DNA of 64,000 nt, taken from NCBI GenBank assembly GCA_949752745.1, contig OX457031.1:51531103-51595102 (forward strand), given 5' to 3'. Within the stretch, counting starts at the first letter, position 1. Each line of letters starts with the position of its first letter. A program made the translations under genes and the position numbers. Under the pieces are notes generated by a model, which had not been told where the DNA came from, ran no database searches, and saw only the letters and a program-made list of their open reading frames with translations. The stretch comes from Protula sp. h YS-2021. Taxonomy: Eukaryota; Annelida; Polychaeta; Sabellida; Serpulidae. Shown piece after piece: positions 35,748 through 51,082 of this stretch.

Positions 35748-37262
35748 ATGGATCGATTTAAATTTGCTGAGCCACTTGATGCCAAATATTATTGCATACT
35801 TGGATATCATATCTTAACAATACCTGTATATCAGTCGTTATGTGGCCATCGGATGTGTAGTACGTGTTATTTGCAAATACTCGCTTCATCGGAAGTACTG
35901 CGGTGTCCTGGTAATGAAGTAAACTGTGTTCTGCTCTCAAAGAGAACGCTTTTTCCCGACAGAGGGACCGACAGAGAACTAAACAACATGCTTGTGTTTT
36001 GTACAAATGTACCATGTTCAATAAAGACAAAGCTTCGCGACTTCCATAAGCATCTAAGTGAATGCCAACATCGAACAATACCTTGTCCAAATAAGGAATC
36101 TGGTTGTCTTGAAAAAATTTTGTTTAAAAATTTAGATCAGCACCTTTCTGAAACCTGTCTGTATGTAAAACAATCATGCAAATTTTGTCAGAATATTTTT
36201 TCTCAGCAGAAGATTAGTGATCACGAAATGATATGCATGGAAGAAGAGGCGACTTGTCCATTAGAGACTGAGGGCTGCACGTATAAAAGTCAAAGGAAAA
36301 ATATAACAGATCATATGAAAGACTCACAATCTATGGCTTCTCATTTGCAACTGACACAAAAATCTCTGAATGGTCTGCAAGATAAAAATAAAGAAACTAG
36401 AAAAAATATCGGTAAAATTACTGATTCCAAGCTGGTGACAGTACATCAATTGGGGAAGTTGCGAGAACAGCTGAATGAATTAAGAAATGAGGTTGCATCA
36501 AGCTGTGAACAGATAACATCTGCGGTTGTCAACACTGATATACATAGAGATCAAGCTGCTTCTGTATTAAAAATTGGAGAAAAAGAATCAGACAGGATTG
36601 CTGAGTTATCACGGCGCTTATCTGCATTCGAAGTACACGCAGAATCTTTGAGAGAAATGGTAATGAGAAGCTTTAGTTCTGAAGAGCGCATGAAAATTGA
36701 CCAAAATGCAAAACTTCTATATGCCCACGACGTCACAATTGCGGATAACGACATCCGTTTTCGTTGTCTAGAAACGTCAAGCTACAGTGGTGTCTTGGTA
36801 TGGAAAATCGCTAATTTCACACAGAGGAAACAAGCAGCAATAAGAGGAGAAACGTTGTCAATTTACAGCCAGCCTTTTTACAGTGATAGATATGGCTATA
36901 AAATGTGCGCAAGAGCTTACCTCAATGGTGATGGGTATGCAAAAAATACACATTTATCATTGTTTTTTGTGGTAATGAAGAGTGATTATGACGATCTGCT
37001 ACCCTGGCCCTTTCGACAACGCGTTACTCTGGTTCTGTTGGATCAAGTGAACAAACAAAAACATATACAGGACACATTTCGTCCTGATCCGACAAGCTCA
37101 TCGTTTCAGCGTCCGCGCGACTTTATGAACATCGCCTCCGGATCGCCACTGTTTTGTCCGCAGTCCGTGGTTGAAAGGTCTCCATACTGCGTCGACGACA
37201 CCATATTTTTGATGATCAAGGTGGACGTGAATGACCTTAATCATACGACATTACGTCTGTGA
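35748..37262 (+). CDS. TRAF-like protein: degenerate RING, TRAF zinc fingers, coiled coil, MATH
   Basis: Intronless 504-residue ORF. Residues about 15-55 are RING-like (YYC, then SLCGHRMCSTC), but the first Cys-x2-Cys pair reads C-I-L-G, so one zinc ligand is missing. TRAF-type zinc-finger Cys/His clusters follow at about 85-190 (FHKHLSECQHRTIPCPNK, CKFCQNIFSQQKISDHEMIC), then a coiled coil (about 195-320). A TRAF-C/MATH domain runs from about 345 (SGVLVWKIANFTQRK) to the end (SQPFYSDRYGYKMCARAYLN, VVERSPYCVDDTIFLMIKV). TRAFs trimerise on receptor tails and signal to NF-kB/JNK. The damaged RING suggests an adaptor or decoy without E3 activity. AATAAA lies at 37329-37334. Lack of introns suggests retro-origin or a single-exon lineage. 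Confidence 0.88.
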   Translation: MDRFKFAEPLDAKYYCILGYHILTIPVYQSLCGHRMCSTCYLQILASSEVLRCPGNEVNCVLLSKRTLFPDRGTDRELNNMLVFCTNVPCSIKTKLRDFHKHLSECQHRTIPCPNKESGCLEKILFKNLDQHLSETCLYVKQSCKFCQNIFSQQKISDHEMICMEEEATCPLETEGCTYKSQRKNITDHMKDSQSMASHLQLTQKSLNGLQDKNKETRKNIGKITDSKLVTVHQLGKLREQLNELRNEVASSCEQITSAVVNTDIHRDQAASVLKIGEKESDRIAELSRRLSAFEVHAESLREMVMRSFSSEERMKIDQNAKLLYAHDVTIADNDIRFRCLETSSYSGVLVWKIANFTQRKQAAIRGETLSIYSQPFYSDRYGYKMCARAYLNGDGYAKNTHLSLFFVVMKSDYDDLLPWPFRQRVTLVLLDQVNKQKHIQDTFRPDPTSSSFQRPRDFMNIASGSPLFCPQSVVERSPYCVDDTIFLMIKVDVNDLNHTTLRL

Positions 37263-39118
<1,856 letters not shown>

Positions 39119-39729
39119 ACACACAGTGATGTTTTTTACATAGCTAATAAGTAGTGGTCTGTATTAGAAATACCGCTTGTAACAAAAATGATTAAAAAAT
39201 AAGGAAATGAAGTATTATTTTTTTTATGTTCCAATATGTGCATGTGTAAAACCTGCATGTTACATAAATATATAACATAGATATGCAACATAAACATGAG
39301 TTTGTGTTACAAAAGGTGCTACTACTTTACACTGACATGCAATCTGACTCACTGAAAACAATCAGAAATAAATTTTAACTGAAATGTCACAGGCTTTGTC
39401 ACAGGATTTGTGAAACATGGATATATGCATTTAGGAATTTATGTGTAGTTTTGGTGGACAAATGGTCAAAGTATGACGTAATAATTAAAATTAGAAAGCA
39501 ATTTTAACGGATATATATGTGATATTTTTATGTTTTTAGAAACATTGGTGTAATTTTAAGCTCAAGAGGTTTTCGTAAAAAATGATTGTTGTTTGCAATT
39601 TAGTGGCGACGAAACGGTAAAATGGTGCATCATTGAAATCAAAAATAAATTAGACTTGGGCTGAATTTGATCTCATAAATATTGTTGAACAATTGGTGCT
39701 ATTAATGAATTGTTGGTACTTATTTATCT

Positions 39730-40250
39730 TGTTTATGATACGAGGTTTCTCAAAGTATTGTGGAAGAAGATATTTGTTGCATGAATTCATGGGCGAATTT
39801 TTCAGTTTTATTGACAATTGTTAGATAATAACCATTGTTATCGTCATCAATAATTCAGTATTGTTGGAGTTTATTTTATGTTTCTTATGATACGAGGTTT
39901 TCCGAAGTATTGTGGAAGAAAATATTTTTTGTATTAATTCATTTTCGAATTTTGTAGTTTTATAGACAATTGTCAGATAATAACCACTTGTATAACCATC
40001 TGTATAACCACTTGTATAACCATCTGTATAATCACTTCTATGAGCATCAATGATTCAGTATTGTTGAAGTTTATGTTATCTTGTTTATGATACGAGGTTT
40101 TCCGAAGGATTGTGGAAGAAAATATTTTTTGTATTAATTCATTTTCGAATTTTTCAATTTTATAGACAATTGTCAGATAATAGCCACTTGTATAACCACC
40201 TGTATAACCACTTGTATAACCAGCTGTATAACCACTTGCATAAGCATCGA
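39730..40250. repeat. tandem repeat, about 155-200 bp unit, with TATAACCA minisatellite
   Basis: Three copies of a unit starting near TATGATACGAGGTTT (39736, 39889, 40088), followed by TGTGGAAGAA and TAGACAATTGTCAGATAAT. The last two contain (CACTTGTATAACCATCTG)n expansions at 39988-40030 and 40183-40245. Confidence 0.8.
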
Positions 40251-40629
40251 TAAATCAGTCTTGTTTATTTGAGACGATGTACTTTGGTGCTGAATAACGG
40301 CAATCTTAGGTGACAGATCTTGCGGAGCGATGCTTATTTTCGGCAGTTTTTGTGTAGTTGGATATACAATCGACATGGGAACCCTGGCATATGGCCACCC
40401 CACAGGTTAAAAACCACCTCACAATGAGACCATTCTGGACACAATATAAGACTACAATTAAACTAATCATCTGAAGTTTAGTCCAACGGTTCCCATTTCA
40501 GTGGCTTCACGTGACATCCCGACTGGAAATCATTGTAAATTCTTTATTTTATTGTGTATTACTCTATAAAAATAGTATGTTACGTTAGTACCGATAAGTA
40601 TAAAACTGTTATTATTGTGGTTATAACAA

Positions 40630-41000
40630 AGAAATTAATAGGCGCTCTATTTTAGCCTTTGTTAGTTGAGCTATTTCGAAAAATTACCTAAATATTTTTT
40701 ATAAAAATAATAAGGTTCTGGACCAAGGTTGACAGCAAAAGTGCTTTGACCCTTTCGTTGTTGTTTTGAAGAATTTGGTGTGCAGTGTATAAAGCTTCGA
40801 TACAAAGAACAAAAAATGAAAAAAAAATATGAAAATAATATAACCCCCCCCCAAAAAAAGAAAAAAACAAACAAACAAAAAAACTAGAAGTTCGGTAATA
40901 ATGGTAGTTATAAAAGTATATGGCTAAATAATATGGTTATCGCTTGATGTTTTTAAGTGTGCGTGCGATACTTGTGTGACCATATATCCGAGTGTTTTCT
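40630..41000. repeat. direct duplication, copy 1 (copy 2 at 41425-41780)
   Basis: AATTAATAGGCGCTCTATTT and downstream blocks (GAGCTATTTCGAAAAATTAC, AAGGTTGACAGCAAAAGTGC, TAATCGCTTGATGTTTTTAAG) recur with few changes about 796 bases on. Copy 1 contains a poly-A/poly-C tract (40810-40890) that is shorter in copy 2. Confidence 0.85.
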
Positions 41001-41424
41001 ACCAACTATTTAGTATGTATAAAAAAATTCCGATGTGTACTAGGGCAAAGTACAGAGTCATAGTATGAGCTTATGCTAACTATTTTACAAGTCTCTTATA
41101 CACACCATTGGAAACGGACAACATGGCTGCGGTGTGGCAGGTTATAGTGACACACGCTGTTAAAGGATCACCTATCAGCTGACGTACCCATGAAGAGTTG
41201 CGATGGGCGGGGGGGCGGGGGGGGGAGAGGGGGGAAATGTGTGTGTGTGTGTGTGTGTGGGACGGGGAGGGGGCGATTGCGAACAATTTGAAAATTTATC
41301 AGACTTATGTACATGTACCTTATATACTTAAAACACGGCTTGTAGCTGAATAGAAATCAAACGGATTAAGTACACCGCTCTGCGAAAACAGACAGAGAGT
41401 ATCGATAACTAAAAGTTTGAATCG

Positions 41425-41780
41425 CACTGTAATTAATAGGTGCTCTATTTTAGCCTCTGTTATTTGAGCTATTTCGAAAAATTACCTAAATATTTTATGA
41501 AAATAATAAGGTTTTAGACCAAGGTTGACAGCAAAAGTGCTCTGACTCTTTCGTTGTTGTTTTAAAGAATTTTGTGTGCAGTGTATGGTAAAAATAATAT
41601 AACCAAAAAAAAAAAAAATACTAGAAGATGCACTGGTTATGCCAGGAAGTTTAGTAATAATGGTAGTTATAAAGGTATATAGCTAAATAATATGGTAATC
41701 GCTTGATGTTTTTAAGTGTGCATGCGATACTTTTGTGACCATATATCCGAGTTATTTACCACCTATTTAGTATTTAGAAT
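41425..41780. repeat. direct duplication, copy 2
   Basis: Matches 40630-41000 at about 90% by eye. (GT)n and a poly-G tract lie between the copies at 41200-41270. Confidence 0.85.
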
Positions 41781-41874
41781 CTATATTCAAGACCACCTAT
41801 TTAGTATTTAGAATCTATATTCAAGAGGAATGTAACATGTTACTACACTGTAGTGGAGAAGTTGTATCCCCCAT

Positions 41875-42440
41875 AAAGCCTCTAATTTGTGTACAGTAAA
41901 GCCACCCGACCTCCCTCTCCACCCCACCCCCTCCACCTCTACCCCGTTCCCCCAAATAAGGCCTCTAATTTGTGTACAGTAAAACCACTCTCCCTCCCTC
42001 TCCACCCCACCTCCTCCATCCCTGCCCCCATCCCCCAAATGGCTTCTAATTTGTGTACAGAAAAAAGCCACCCCCTCCCTCTCCACCCCACCTCCTCCAT
42101 CCCTGCCCCCATCCCCCAATAATGCCTCTAGTTTGTGTACAGTAAAGCCACTCTGCCTCCCTCTCCACCCCACCTCCTCCACCCTACCCATCCCCCAATA
42201 AGGCCTCTAATTTGTGTACATTAAAGCCACCCTCTCTCCCTCTCCACCCCACCTCCTCCATCCCTGCCCCCATCCCCCAATAATGCCTCTAGTTTGTGTA
42301 CAGTAAAGCCACTCTGCCTCCCACTCCACCCTACCCCCTCCACCCCACCTCCATCCCCCAATGAGGCCTCTAATTTGTGTACAGTAAAGCCATCCCCCTC
42401 AACTCCACCATATCCCGACCCTGCTCCACCCCACCCCCAT
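41875..42440. repeat. C-rich minisatellite, about 83-bp unit, 7 copies
   Basis: GCCTCTAATTTGTGTACAGT recurs near 41878, 41962, 42045, 42124, 42206, 42290 and 42366, each followed by CCCTCTCCACCCCACC-rich text. Confidence 0.92.
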
Positions 42441-43149
42441 CCGTGTTCTCCACTTCTACCCACACGCCCACCACAAAAAACCCGTTAATTATGTGGAACC
42501 ATGTTCACTACAAAAACAGGTCCAAAAATAAACCCTTTTCCTCAATCCAGTTCCAACGTTTTCCCACTATAAAGTATGTCGAGTCAATGATGACCATTCC
42601 TAAAAGTGCTCGAAATATCGCCCCCTCCCGCAAAGAAAAATAATAAATAAAAATGGTTAAAACTTTTCTCGACCGTTCAGGGGTTCTACTTTCTGCATAC
42701 ACTAATGTTATATGTACAATTCGTTGTGTGAGTGTGTGGTGCAATAAAACACGAGATAACTGCGTTCTTATTTTCGTCTTGCCGAAATGTAAAAAAAAGG
42801 TTATTGACCAATTAATACAAGGGCGTAAATGAAAGCTAAACCGCGGAAGCAGAGACAAACGTCTGTGGTGCGCCTGGCTGGTCGGTTAGAACTAAATCAG
42901 ATGTCACTTTCTAATCCAATCGATCATTGTTTATGTTTATTAGTTTGTTAGTTATTGCATTGTTTTGTCGTCGAAGAAGAAGAGTAAAAAAATATAGAAT
43001 GTAAAGGGACAAAAAAAAAGAAAAAAGAAAAAAAAAACCAAAAAGAAGAAAAAAAAACAAACAAACAAAATGAAAAAAAAAAGAAAAAAGGGTTGAACCA
43101 CAGTTAGAAATACTTGAAATATATATGTGATAAATAGTACGACATGACT

Positions 43150-43400
43150 TGGAAAAATATGGTAATTTGATTGGTTCTTTCCCAAGTCAATAATTTATTA
43201 TTATTGTAATTTGATTGATTATTCGCCCTAAGTTAATAATTTTTTAATGTTGTGTTAAAGTGTTCAGCGTTGTAATCTGATTGATCATTTCCCAATTCAA
43301 TAATTTTTCAATGTTGACTCTCAACTAAAGGTCATCAAATAAAGTTCAACATTTTCTTGCTGTTCCTTAACTGACAGACGTACTTATTCAACATCAAGTA
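43150..43400. repeat. dispersed repeat related to 12736-12960
   Basis: Three tandem blocks of TTTGATTG-[..]-CCCAAGTCAATAATTT followed by TTTTTCAATGTTGACT and GTTCAACATTTTCTTGC. They resemble the 12.7-kb element. Confidence 0.4.
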
Positions 43401-43569
43401 CATTTGGTCAGTTTATTGATACAAAGTGACTGGTGGTCAGCTAAATACTTTTCAGTCGTCCAGTAGTTAATTGACTTAGTACTCCTCAGGATTCCCCCAA
43501 AGGATGCAAGCTCCTGACAAAGAGAAAGAACAAAGACAATTGTGATGATAGAAGTACTAAAAACACCCA

Positions 43570-45790
43570 ATCTATACGAAAGCAATCTAAAACAACACAG
43601 TACCTATACGGGACTGACCTAACAACACCACAGTACCTATACGAGAGTGACCTAACAACACCACAATACATATACGAGAGTGACCTAACAACATCACAGT
43701 ACCTATACGGGAGTGACCTAACAACACCACAGTACCTATACGAGAGTGACCTAGCAACACCACGGTACCTATAGTAGAGTGACCTAACAATAACGTAGTA
43801 CCTATACGAGAGTGACCTAAGAACACCACAGTACCTATTCAAGAGTGGTCTTCAAGCAATACACTACCTAGAAGAGGCTGATATAGCAATAGCACAGCAC
43901 ATGTTGGAGAGGGACCAATCAACAACAGTCCATCGATGCGACAGCAGTTTATCAACAACACACTATCGCTATGAGTTCGCTCTACTACCAACACACTACC
44001 TTTACGAGAGGGATTTGATCACTAACAGCACATTTCCAATACGAGAGCGACCTAACAAGAACATAGAGCCCATATGAGATAGACTTATGAACAACACATT
44101 ACCTACACGTCAGTGACTTACAAAGAACACACTACTTATATGAGAGGGACCTGCCTACAACACGTCATCGGCACGATAACGGCCTACTAACAAGGCACTA
44201 CCGATACCGGATCGATCTACCAACAACATCCAATCACTATCTTAGCAGAGCGACTTACGAACATCACACTACTATACGTACCAACAACACTACCGATACG
44301 AGGTCGACTGAGAACAAAACACTAATATACGAGAGTAATCTACCAACATCGCATTGCAAACACGAGGGTGAAAAAACAACCACATGTGTACCTATACGAG
44401 AGGGACCAACCAACAACACCTAATTGATACGATAACAACCTATCAGCAAGACACTATCGCCATGAGATCGATCTACCTAAAACACACTACAGATAAGAGG
44501 GTGACCCACCGACAACACGCGACCGATATGACCGATACGAACGATACGGCGTATCAATAACAAAGTACCTACACAAACTTCCAACAACAAAGTACCGATA
44601 CGAAGGGGACATACAAAAACTACACTACCTATTCAAAAGCAATTTACAAAAAACACAGTACTATACGAGAGTGAGCTAGCAACAACTATACGAGAGCGGA
44701 GGGAGATCAAACTTCAACATACGAGAACGACTTACGAACAGCACACACCGATTCGAGAGGGATTTAGTAACAATACACTACCGATACGAAAACGACATAC
44801 AAGCAAGACACTACCGATTTGAGAACCACCTACCAGTAACACCAGTATATGAGAGCGACCTACAAGCAACATACCAATGATAGGGCAGCGACCCACCAAT
44901 AACACGGAACCTATGCGAGGGCGAACTAACAACAACAACATACCGATAAGGGAATAACCTACCATCCACAAACTACGTACACAGGCGTGGCATACGAATA
45001 TTAAACTATTAATAGAAGAGCGATCTACCAACAACACTTTACCGATACGAGAACGACCTACCAGAAAGACACTACCGATACGAGAGATTTCTGCCAGCAA
45101 GAAACCACCGATCTGACAGCGACCTAGCAGCAACGCAATACCTGTGCGAGAGTGACCTATCACCGACACACTAGCGATAAGACAGAGATTTGCCAACAAC
45201 GCACTCCATATATGGTAGCAAACAAACAACAACACACTACCGATAAGAAAGCAAAATACCAACAAATACCAACAATACCAAAAACACGCTGCGTATACGA
45301 TAATGACAAACCAACAACACCCTACCGATCCAAGAGGGGCATAGAAACATCACACCATCAATATGAAAAGGATTGTTAAAAAACTATCAGTGCGTAGTCC
45401 ATCTGCCGACTACATACTACGTATACCAGAGAAAACTAACAGCACTACGCTTCCGTTAAGACAGTGATCTAATAACAATAAATCTCCGAAATCAGAGCGA
45501 CGTAACCATAACACACTACCCTTTCGAGACGAGACGGAACTAACAAAACACTACCTATACCAGACCGATTTACGAACAGCACACTTTCTGTATCAGAGCG
45601 GTCTACCAATAACACACTCCGTGTACGACAGCGGACTACCAACAACACACTCCCTATACGACAGCGGACTACCAACAACACACTCCCTATACGACAGCAG
45701 ACTACCAACAACACACTCCCTGTACGATAGCAACCCTCGTATCGGCACTGACAACGGGTCACTACCAATATGACTGTGATCTGTCAAGGA
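43570..45790. repeat. 2.2-kb minisatellite, 36-bp unit, strongly diverged
   Basis: Units like CTATACGAGAGTGACCTAAC followed by AACACCACAGTAC repeat through the block, well conserved at 43600-43840 and 45600-45740 and degenerate between. Because 36 is a multiple of three, minus-strand frames stay open for 118-177 codons with a 12-residue period (LLGHSRIGTVV). I treat these as repeat-driven. Confidence 0.9.
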
Positions 45791-48700
45791 CACACTCCCG
45801 AAGCAAAAACGAAGCTATAAAGGTTTGAGCCTTGTAAGTATCTTAAAAACTCGTTTAGAGAAAAATTACGCAAACAATGTTGTAGTTAAAAGGTGACGGA
45901 AGGGGTTGGGTCGAGAGTACATGTTGAATGAGTAGAGCTAGTGGTTTCATACAAAGAGGCTCTCAGGATTATCTTTGAAATAAGCGTGTTGTATGTGGAT
46001 AGAACAGTTTGTAGAAATCACAGCCGTAAGTCAAAAACGTTGGCAAAGTGATCCTGCTATCAAAAGGTACCCAAAAGTTTGCCAAGCCAGGTAAGTCTTA
46101 TGCCTAGTTTGCCTATTATCATGAGAAACATTCTATAGTTATTTTATAAACCAGTAAAGCACTGCCAAATATACATTGAGAGGCGTGTGTGAAATAGAAT
46201 CTCAGGTCCAATGAACGCTCATGAATAGTCATACTGTTGTATATATCGTAAAACGACCTCTGTTTAGTTATCGTAATTCTTCCAACATGTTGCAGTTAAT
46301 TCCGTCCTTCTTCTTGTGAATTAGATGTGAACGAGCGGCATTTTCTCGTGTTTCTCCATTACAATTGCTATGAACCGATGAGCATTTCCTTTCGTTGGTT
46401 GATCACTCAGGAGAGGCGAATACAGAATTATATGAAATGTAGGGAGATCTCTCAGACACGATAAATACCCAACAATCTGACCGCAGATAGCCACCAACTC
46501 TTACTCTACCACATACTCTGACGTATGACGTCATTTTTGGAGCATGAACGATCTGCTTGCTTAAGGGAAGGAAACACATTCTACACCTTAACAATTCATC
46601 TATATGGATTTATTACAGGAGGCACAGGTTTCCGTGGATATCTAAAATATAGAAAAATACTTGCTGACGGTGGGAAATTGTAGGCCAACCTCTATTATTA
46701 TGCAAACTGTAGTAATTAGTAAATCATAAGACGACAGACAGACTTAAAGTGTAGATAAACGTAAACAGTTATTGGAATCGTTACATATTAATGGCACCAT
46801 TATGCGAGCGCTTTGTTTCCAGATAAAATATAAGAACATATGCGGAATTATAATTATTTCAGAGATTTTAATCTCGCTTGTTGTACACGACGCAGTGGAC
46901 GTCAATCATCCAAAAATGCGTTCTCACAATAATAACATTGTATACTTGAAAGTTGAACTTAATTAAAGCTATTTGTATTTTTCATGAAACTTACGTATGA
47001 CAAAAATAGTGTCGGAAAACTGGTGAAAGCCTCACACCATTCCTCCAAACAATTGGTTTCACCATATCATTGAAATGCTCAAATAATCAAATTCGTTCTT
47101 TATACTTTTCAAATCCTCCAATCAAAACGACAAATGTATTTAAAACTTGACTTTTTCTATTTATTCAAATGCTATCTTGTTATTTCAGGACCGAAATAGC
47201 TATCTCGTTTTTCGTTTATGGATCGAAAAAAGTCTTGGCTGTAAATAAAGCCAGCATCCGCACATTGCTTTAATCTGTTGCTTTGTCACCCTTTTCAAAG
47301 AAAAAAGTTACGCTGAGACACAAGAATGTTCCCCCAATCTGATTATTCACATAGATTATGTTTGCAAAATATAATGCAAAATAGACCTATGAGCCAAATT
47401 TCTTTAGGCTTTACAGAAATGGATGCAAAAAATACGTCGCGGAAACCGATAAATCAGATACTCACGTACTCCATGGCTGGTCAATTGTTTACATCAAGCA
47501 GTTTTAAGGCATATGACCAGCTTTTCTCTTCATTAGAACAACATTCTTAGTTATACAAAATAAATTTTGATAAACTAGATACAATTAATACTTTGTGCCA
47601 GATTTGGTTAGAAAGGGTATTAGTTTTAAAGGAATAATTTAGTCGCTAAAACTAGAAATGTCAATGTTATGTATACTAAAGTAGTTCAGTATAATTAAAT
47701 CCAGTACCAACAACAGATCATCAGTGTGAATTTGGTTGGCTTCTGAGACCCACTACAAAACAGCATTTGCTCAGCCAAACTGAGAAGAATGGGCAAACTG
47801 TACACTCTGCTGCAAGAGAGATAAGTGAACATTACTCGTGGTCAAAGTTTCGAAGTACTTATACTAACTAATGCTCTCTTTCTCGTCTTTTGCGCACATC
47901 TAATAAATAAAAATTGACATTGACAGACGTTGCTTATTGGTGAGGCTGGGAAACCTAGCTATTAACAAAGTTTTTTGTTCTTTATACGTCCTTTATTCGC
48001 ATAGTTTATGTCAGTCAAAATAAAAGCTTGCATTTTGACACAACTTTGAATAAACCTTGGTTAGGCAACGTTGTTTAGATGCGTGGTCACAACCAAAACC
48101 CTGCTCTCTTCGACATTCAATCAACGTCTTTGTTGCATAAACATCCATAAAAGACACTGTATAGCGGTCGTAATCGTAACCGAACAACAACCTCATCATG
48201 TTATAGTCCCCCCCTCGAAAAAAAATAGCAGTCATGACAGGTCGCTCCGAAAATAGACCAAAATGATGACGCAAAAAACGGAAATATTTCAATGCATACA
48301 TATCCTGCGTGGCTGGATGACCCAAGGGCAGGAGTACTTCTGTCGGAGGGGTGCAACAGCTTATATTTGTCACTCTCTGTATGATGATTGTCGATTAATA
48401 CTTTCGTGACGTCTGTACAACATTGCTGTTCAGACGTCTACGCAATCTGAGATAGATGATCCACGTGCAACCTATTTGCAACGTTGACGATACGTCGGAT
48501 AATCGAGGTCTATCCAATGTCAGTAGGTAGATGTTGCTTGGTTCGACTTCAATAATCAACCACAATCCAACGTTGATCCGACATCAGGTGCAACGTCTAG
48601 CCAACGTTGTTCCAACGTCGAAATGCTTACTTGTTTACGAGTTTTTTATGCCCTGACAACAGACCTTATATATATCAGCTTATTTATCATTATTTTCCTG

Positions 48701-50991
48701 TTTTGAGTTTCGAATGGCCCAGTCAAAGAACAACCCAAATTTTCCTTCAACATTAATCCGGGAATCCTTCAAGCTAACTTAAACATCCTTCAAGCTAACT
48801 TAAACATGGTGATCTTATAGGTAACACATGCCTCACAAATATTGGGCTGTTTTGGGCATAGAGAAACAGGAAAAAGCTGGGCCAATTGTGCCAGATCATA
48901 ATTCGGTCAGCTAGGTGTAGTTACAAATTTTGTCTAAAAGGGATTGTTTTGGTAAATTGAAACTTACAACAAGCAGAAGTTTTCACCATATGCTTGTAAA
49001 ACCAAAAGTACAGCCACCAGCAGCTATCGCGTTCAGGAATTTAGACTGTAACATCAAAACGAAAGCAAAGCGTTTTGTAAACTTGAAAGATATGCTGGTC
49101 GTAATAAGCTAATCTTATTTCAGTGCAATATGCAGCGATAGATAATATTGTCAGCTGTCGTAGCAATGTGTATACTTATGTAGAACGGAAGTAGAAAGAA
49201 TAAATAAATGCAGCTGATGCAATAATGAAACCAAGGCTTCTTTGGGCATTTACTTGTCGAATGTACCAGAGCTTTTTATGCCTAATTGACACATGCAAAG
49301 GGCGTTCACAGCTCATTTATCTATAAGAACAGTAAATAGATAGTAAAGTAAATATATTCGTGTATATTGGTTGATATCAATGCAATGTTATCGAATTGCG
49401 CTGCCAACCCATGACCAAAAATATTTAACTCTTCACCAACCCCAACTCCTATAACAGTTATCATATATTCCAAACTACTTTATATATTATACATATATAA
49501 TATCTTGGAATATATATTACTAAATATAATGAAAATAATTCCACAATTCTTGTCAAATTGCTTCAAGTAAAAGTGAAGTAAAATAAACGTAAAAGTAAAG
49601 AATATTGAATTAAATGAATCAGTGAAAATAATGTTTGCTAAAATGTGGAAGTTTTTGTGAATATTTAAAATATTGTAAAATTAGATCTCTGCCTATACTT
49701 CACAAATGATTATATAAAATAATCTTTGGGGAAAATGGGAAAAAGAGCGGTAACATTGAAAAAGAGATTTTGAATTAAGTTTGTTTCTATCCAGATTATT
49801 TATGAGTATACAGGCGCAGCTACAACGCAGGTTAATGCAATCAGAGAACGAAATCTAGAGAGATTTGCGAAGTGTTTGTACACAATTTGCAGCCTCCTCC
49901 ATTTCTTTTTTTGAGTCGGAGTGCAGCTCCCGCTGTTCATTCTGGCTTAATTGGGCAATACACTGAGTACTTGTTATAGGGAGGTTCTTAGCAACCTGTA
50001 ATTAGCATTCATTCCGATACTTACTGATGAGTGTAACAAATCCGATAATTAAGTACTCCGTGAGTCAATACGTTAAATACTAGTGATGTTGATATTGAAA
50101 GTAAAACGTGCGGTCAGGAATTTTAAACATCATTGTAGATATATCAGACTTATACTTGTATTTGGCGAGACATTAAAACACTACCATCCCTATGCTATGC
50201 ACTATGTCATAATTTATAAAGGTGCCCATGCTGCTCCCGCCAGTATATCTGTTTATATAGAGCACAAGGGGTAAGATTGTGTTATACTTCGGTACTCTAA
50301 CAGTAACTATCAACATTTTGTTTAGTTTTAAAATTCTGCAATGTTCCAATTATGGTTTTAGAATGAGGCGTGAGTATTGCAAACCAGAATGGAATTAGGT
50401 ATTGGACAGACAATTGATGTATCTATATTTCTTTTCATTCCTGTTACTATCACCAATAGGACATATCGCACCTGGAATACGTTGTCCGTATTCATAACAA
50501 ACATCACACGTTCGAATTTCGTTATTTTAGTATTTATCATCATCTTCGCCAGTCTGACCAATCAGGTACGACTTCTGTGGAGACGTACTGTACCCAAGGA
50601 AACCATAGCACTCGAGGATCAAGGTGAAACAAGAGTTGAAAAAAAAGAATGTGTACAAGGCGGTATTGGTGGCAGCGGTGGGATTAGCCTTCTTTTCTGT
50701 GCAATGAAGGTGTAATTGCACTAGAACACGTTCTGGTTAAAGTAGATCTAAAAGTAATCAACTGCTAACCGTTCTTTAGCACATAAACAAAAATAGTTCC
50801 TTGAGAAATACGCAACAGGATTATTTATGAGAATTGCCAGATATCACTATGCATGACGACAAATTGTGAATTGAATGTCCCTCTTAAAAGTTTACTACGA
50901 GCAGAATATAAAACAATAGAGAAATTTTCAAAATATTTTCATATTCTTGAATGCATAGCTAATTCATTATATGTTGTCTGTTCCCGACTAG
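45791..50991. other. gene-free, repeat-bearing spacer
   Basis: No supported gene. It contains the dispersed repeat at 48050-48260 (partner 17400-17680), an AACGT/ACGTCG-rich block at 48405-48625 and a 22-bp exact tandem duplication near 48770-48810 (ATCCTTCAAGCTAACTTAAAC). Several short frames lack splice or promoter context. Confidence 0.5.
48405..48625. repeat. CAACGT/GACGTC-rich palindromic block
   Basis: Repeated CAACGTT, GACGTC and CCAACGTTG motifs resemble the style of the palindrome-packed elements at 11-15 kb. Clear terminal inverted repeats were not found. Confidence 0.35.
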
Positions 50992-51082
50992 GTTGTTATG
51001 CCATTCCATCCATAAATTGAGGGCGGCACAGAAAGGTCTTCTTGCCAGTGACTCTGGAGAGGTTGTTGTTGAAGCAATACAG
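50992..51082 (+). CDS. possible internal exon, unknown protein
   Basis: Acceptor TTCCCGACTAG and donor ATACAG|GTGAGA enclose 91 bases (phase 2 in, phase 0 out). They encode LLCHSIHKLRAAQKGLLASD then SGEVVVEAIQ. It reads like protein, but no family is recognised and no partner exon was found. Confidence 0.3.

Noticed and set aside
41808..42488. Gly-rich minus frames and Pro/Ser-rich plus frames
   Set aside because: 83-bp C-rich minisatellite; no start, splice or promoter context.
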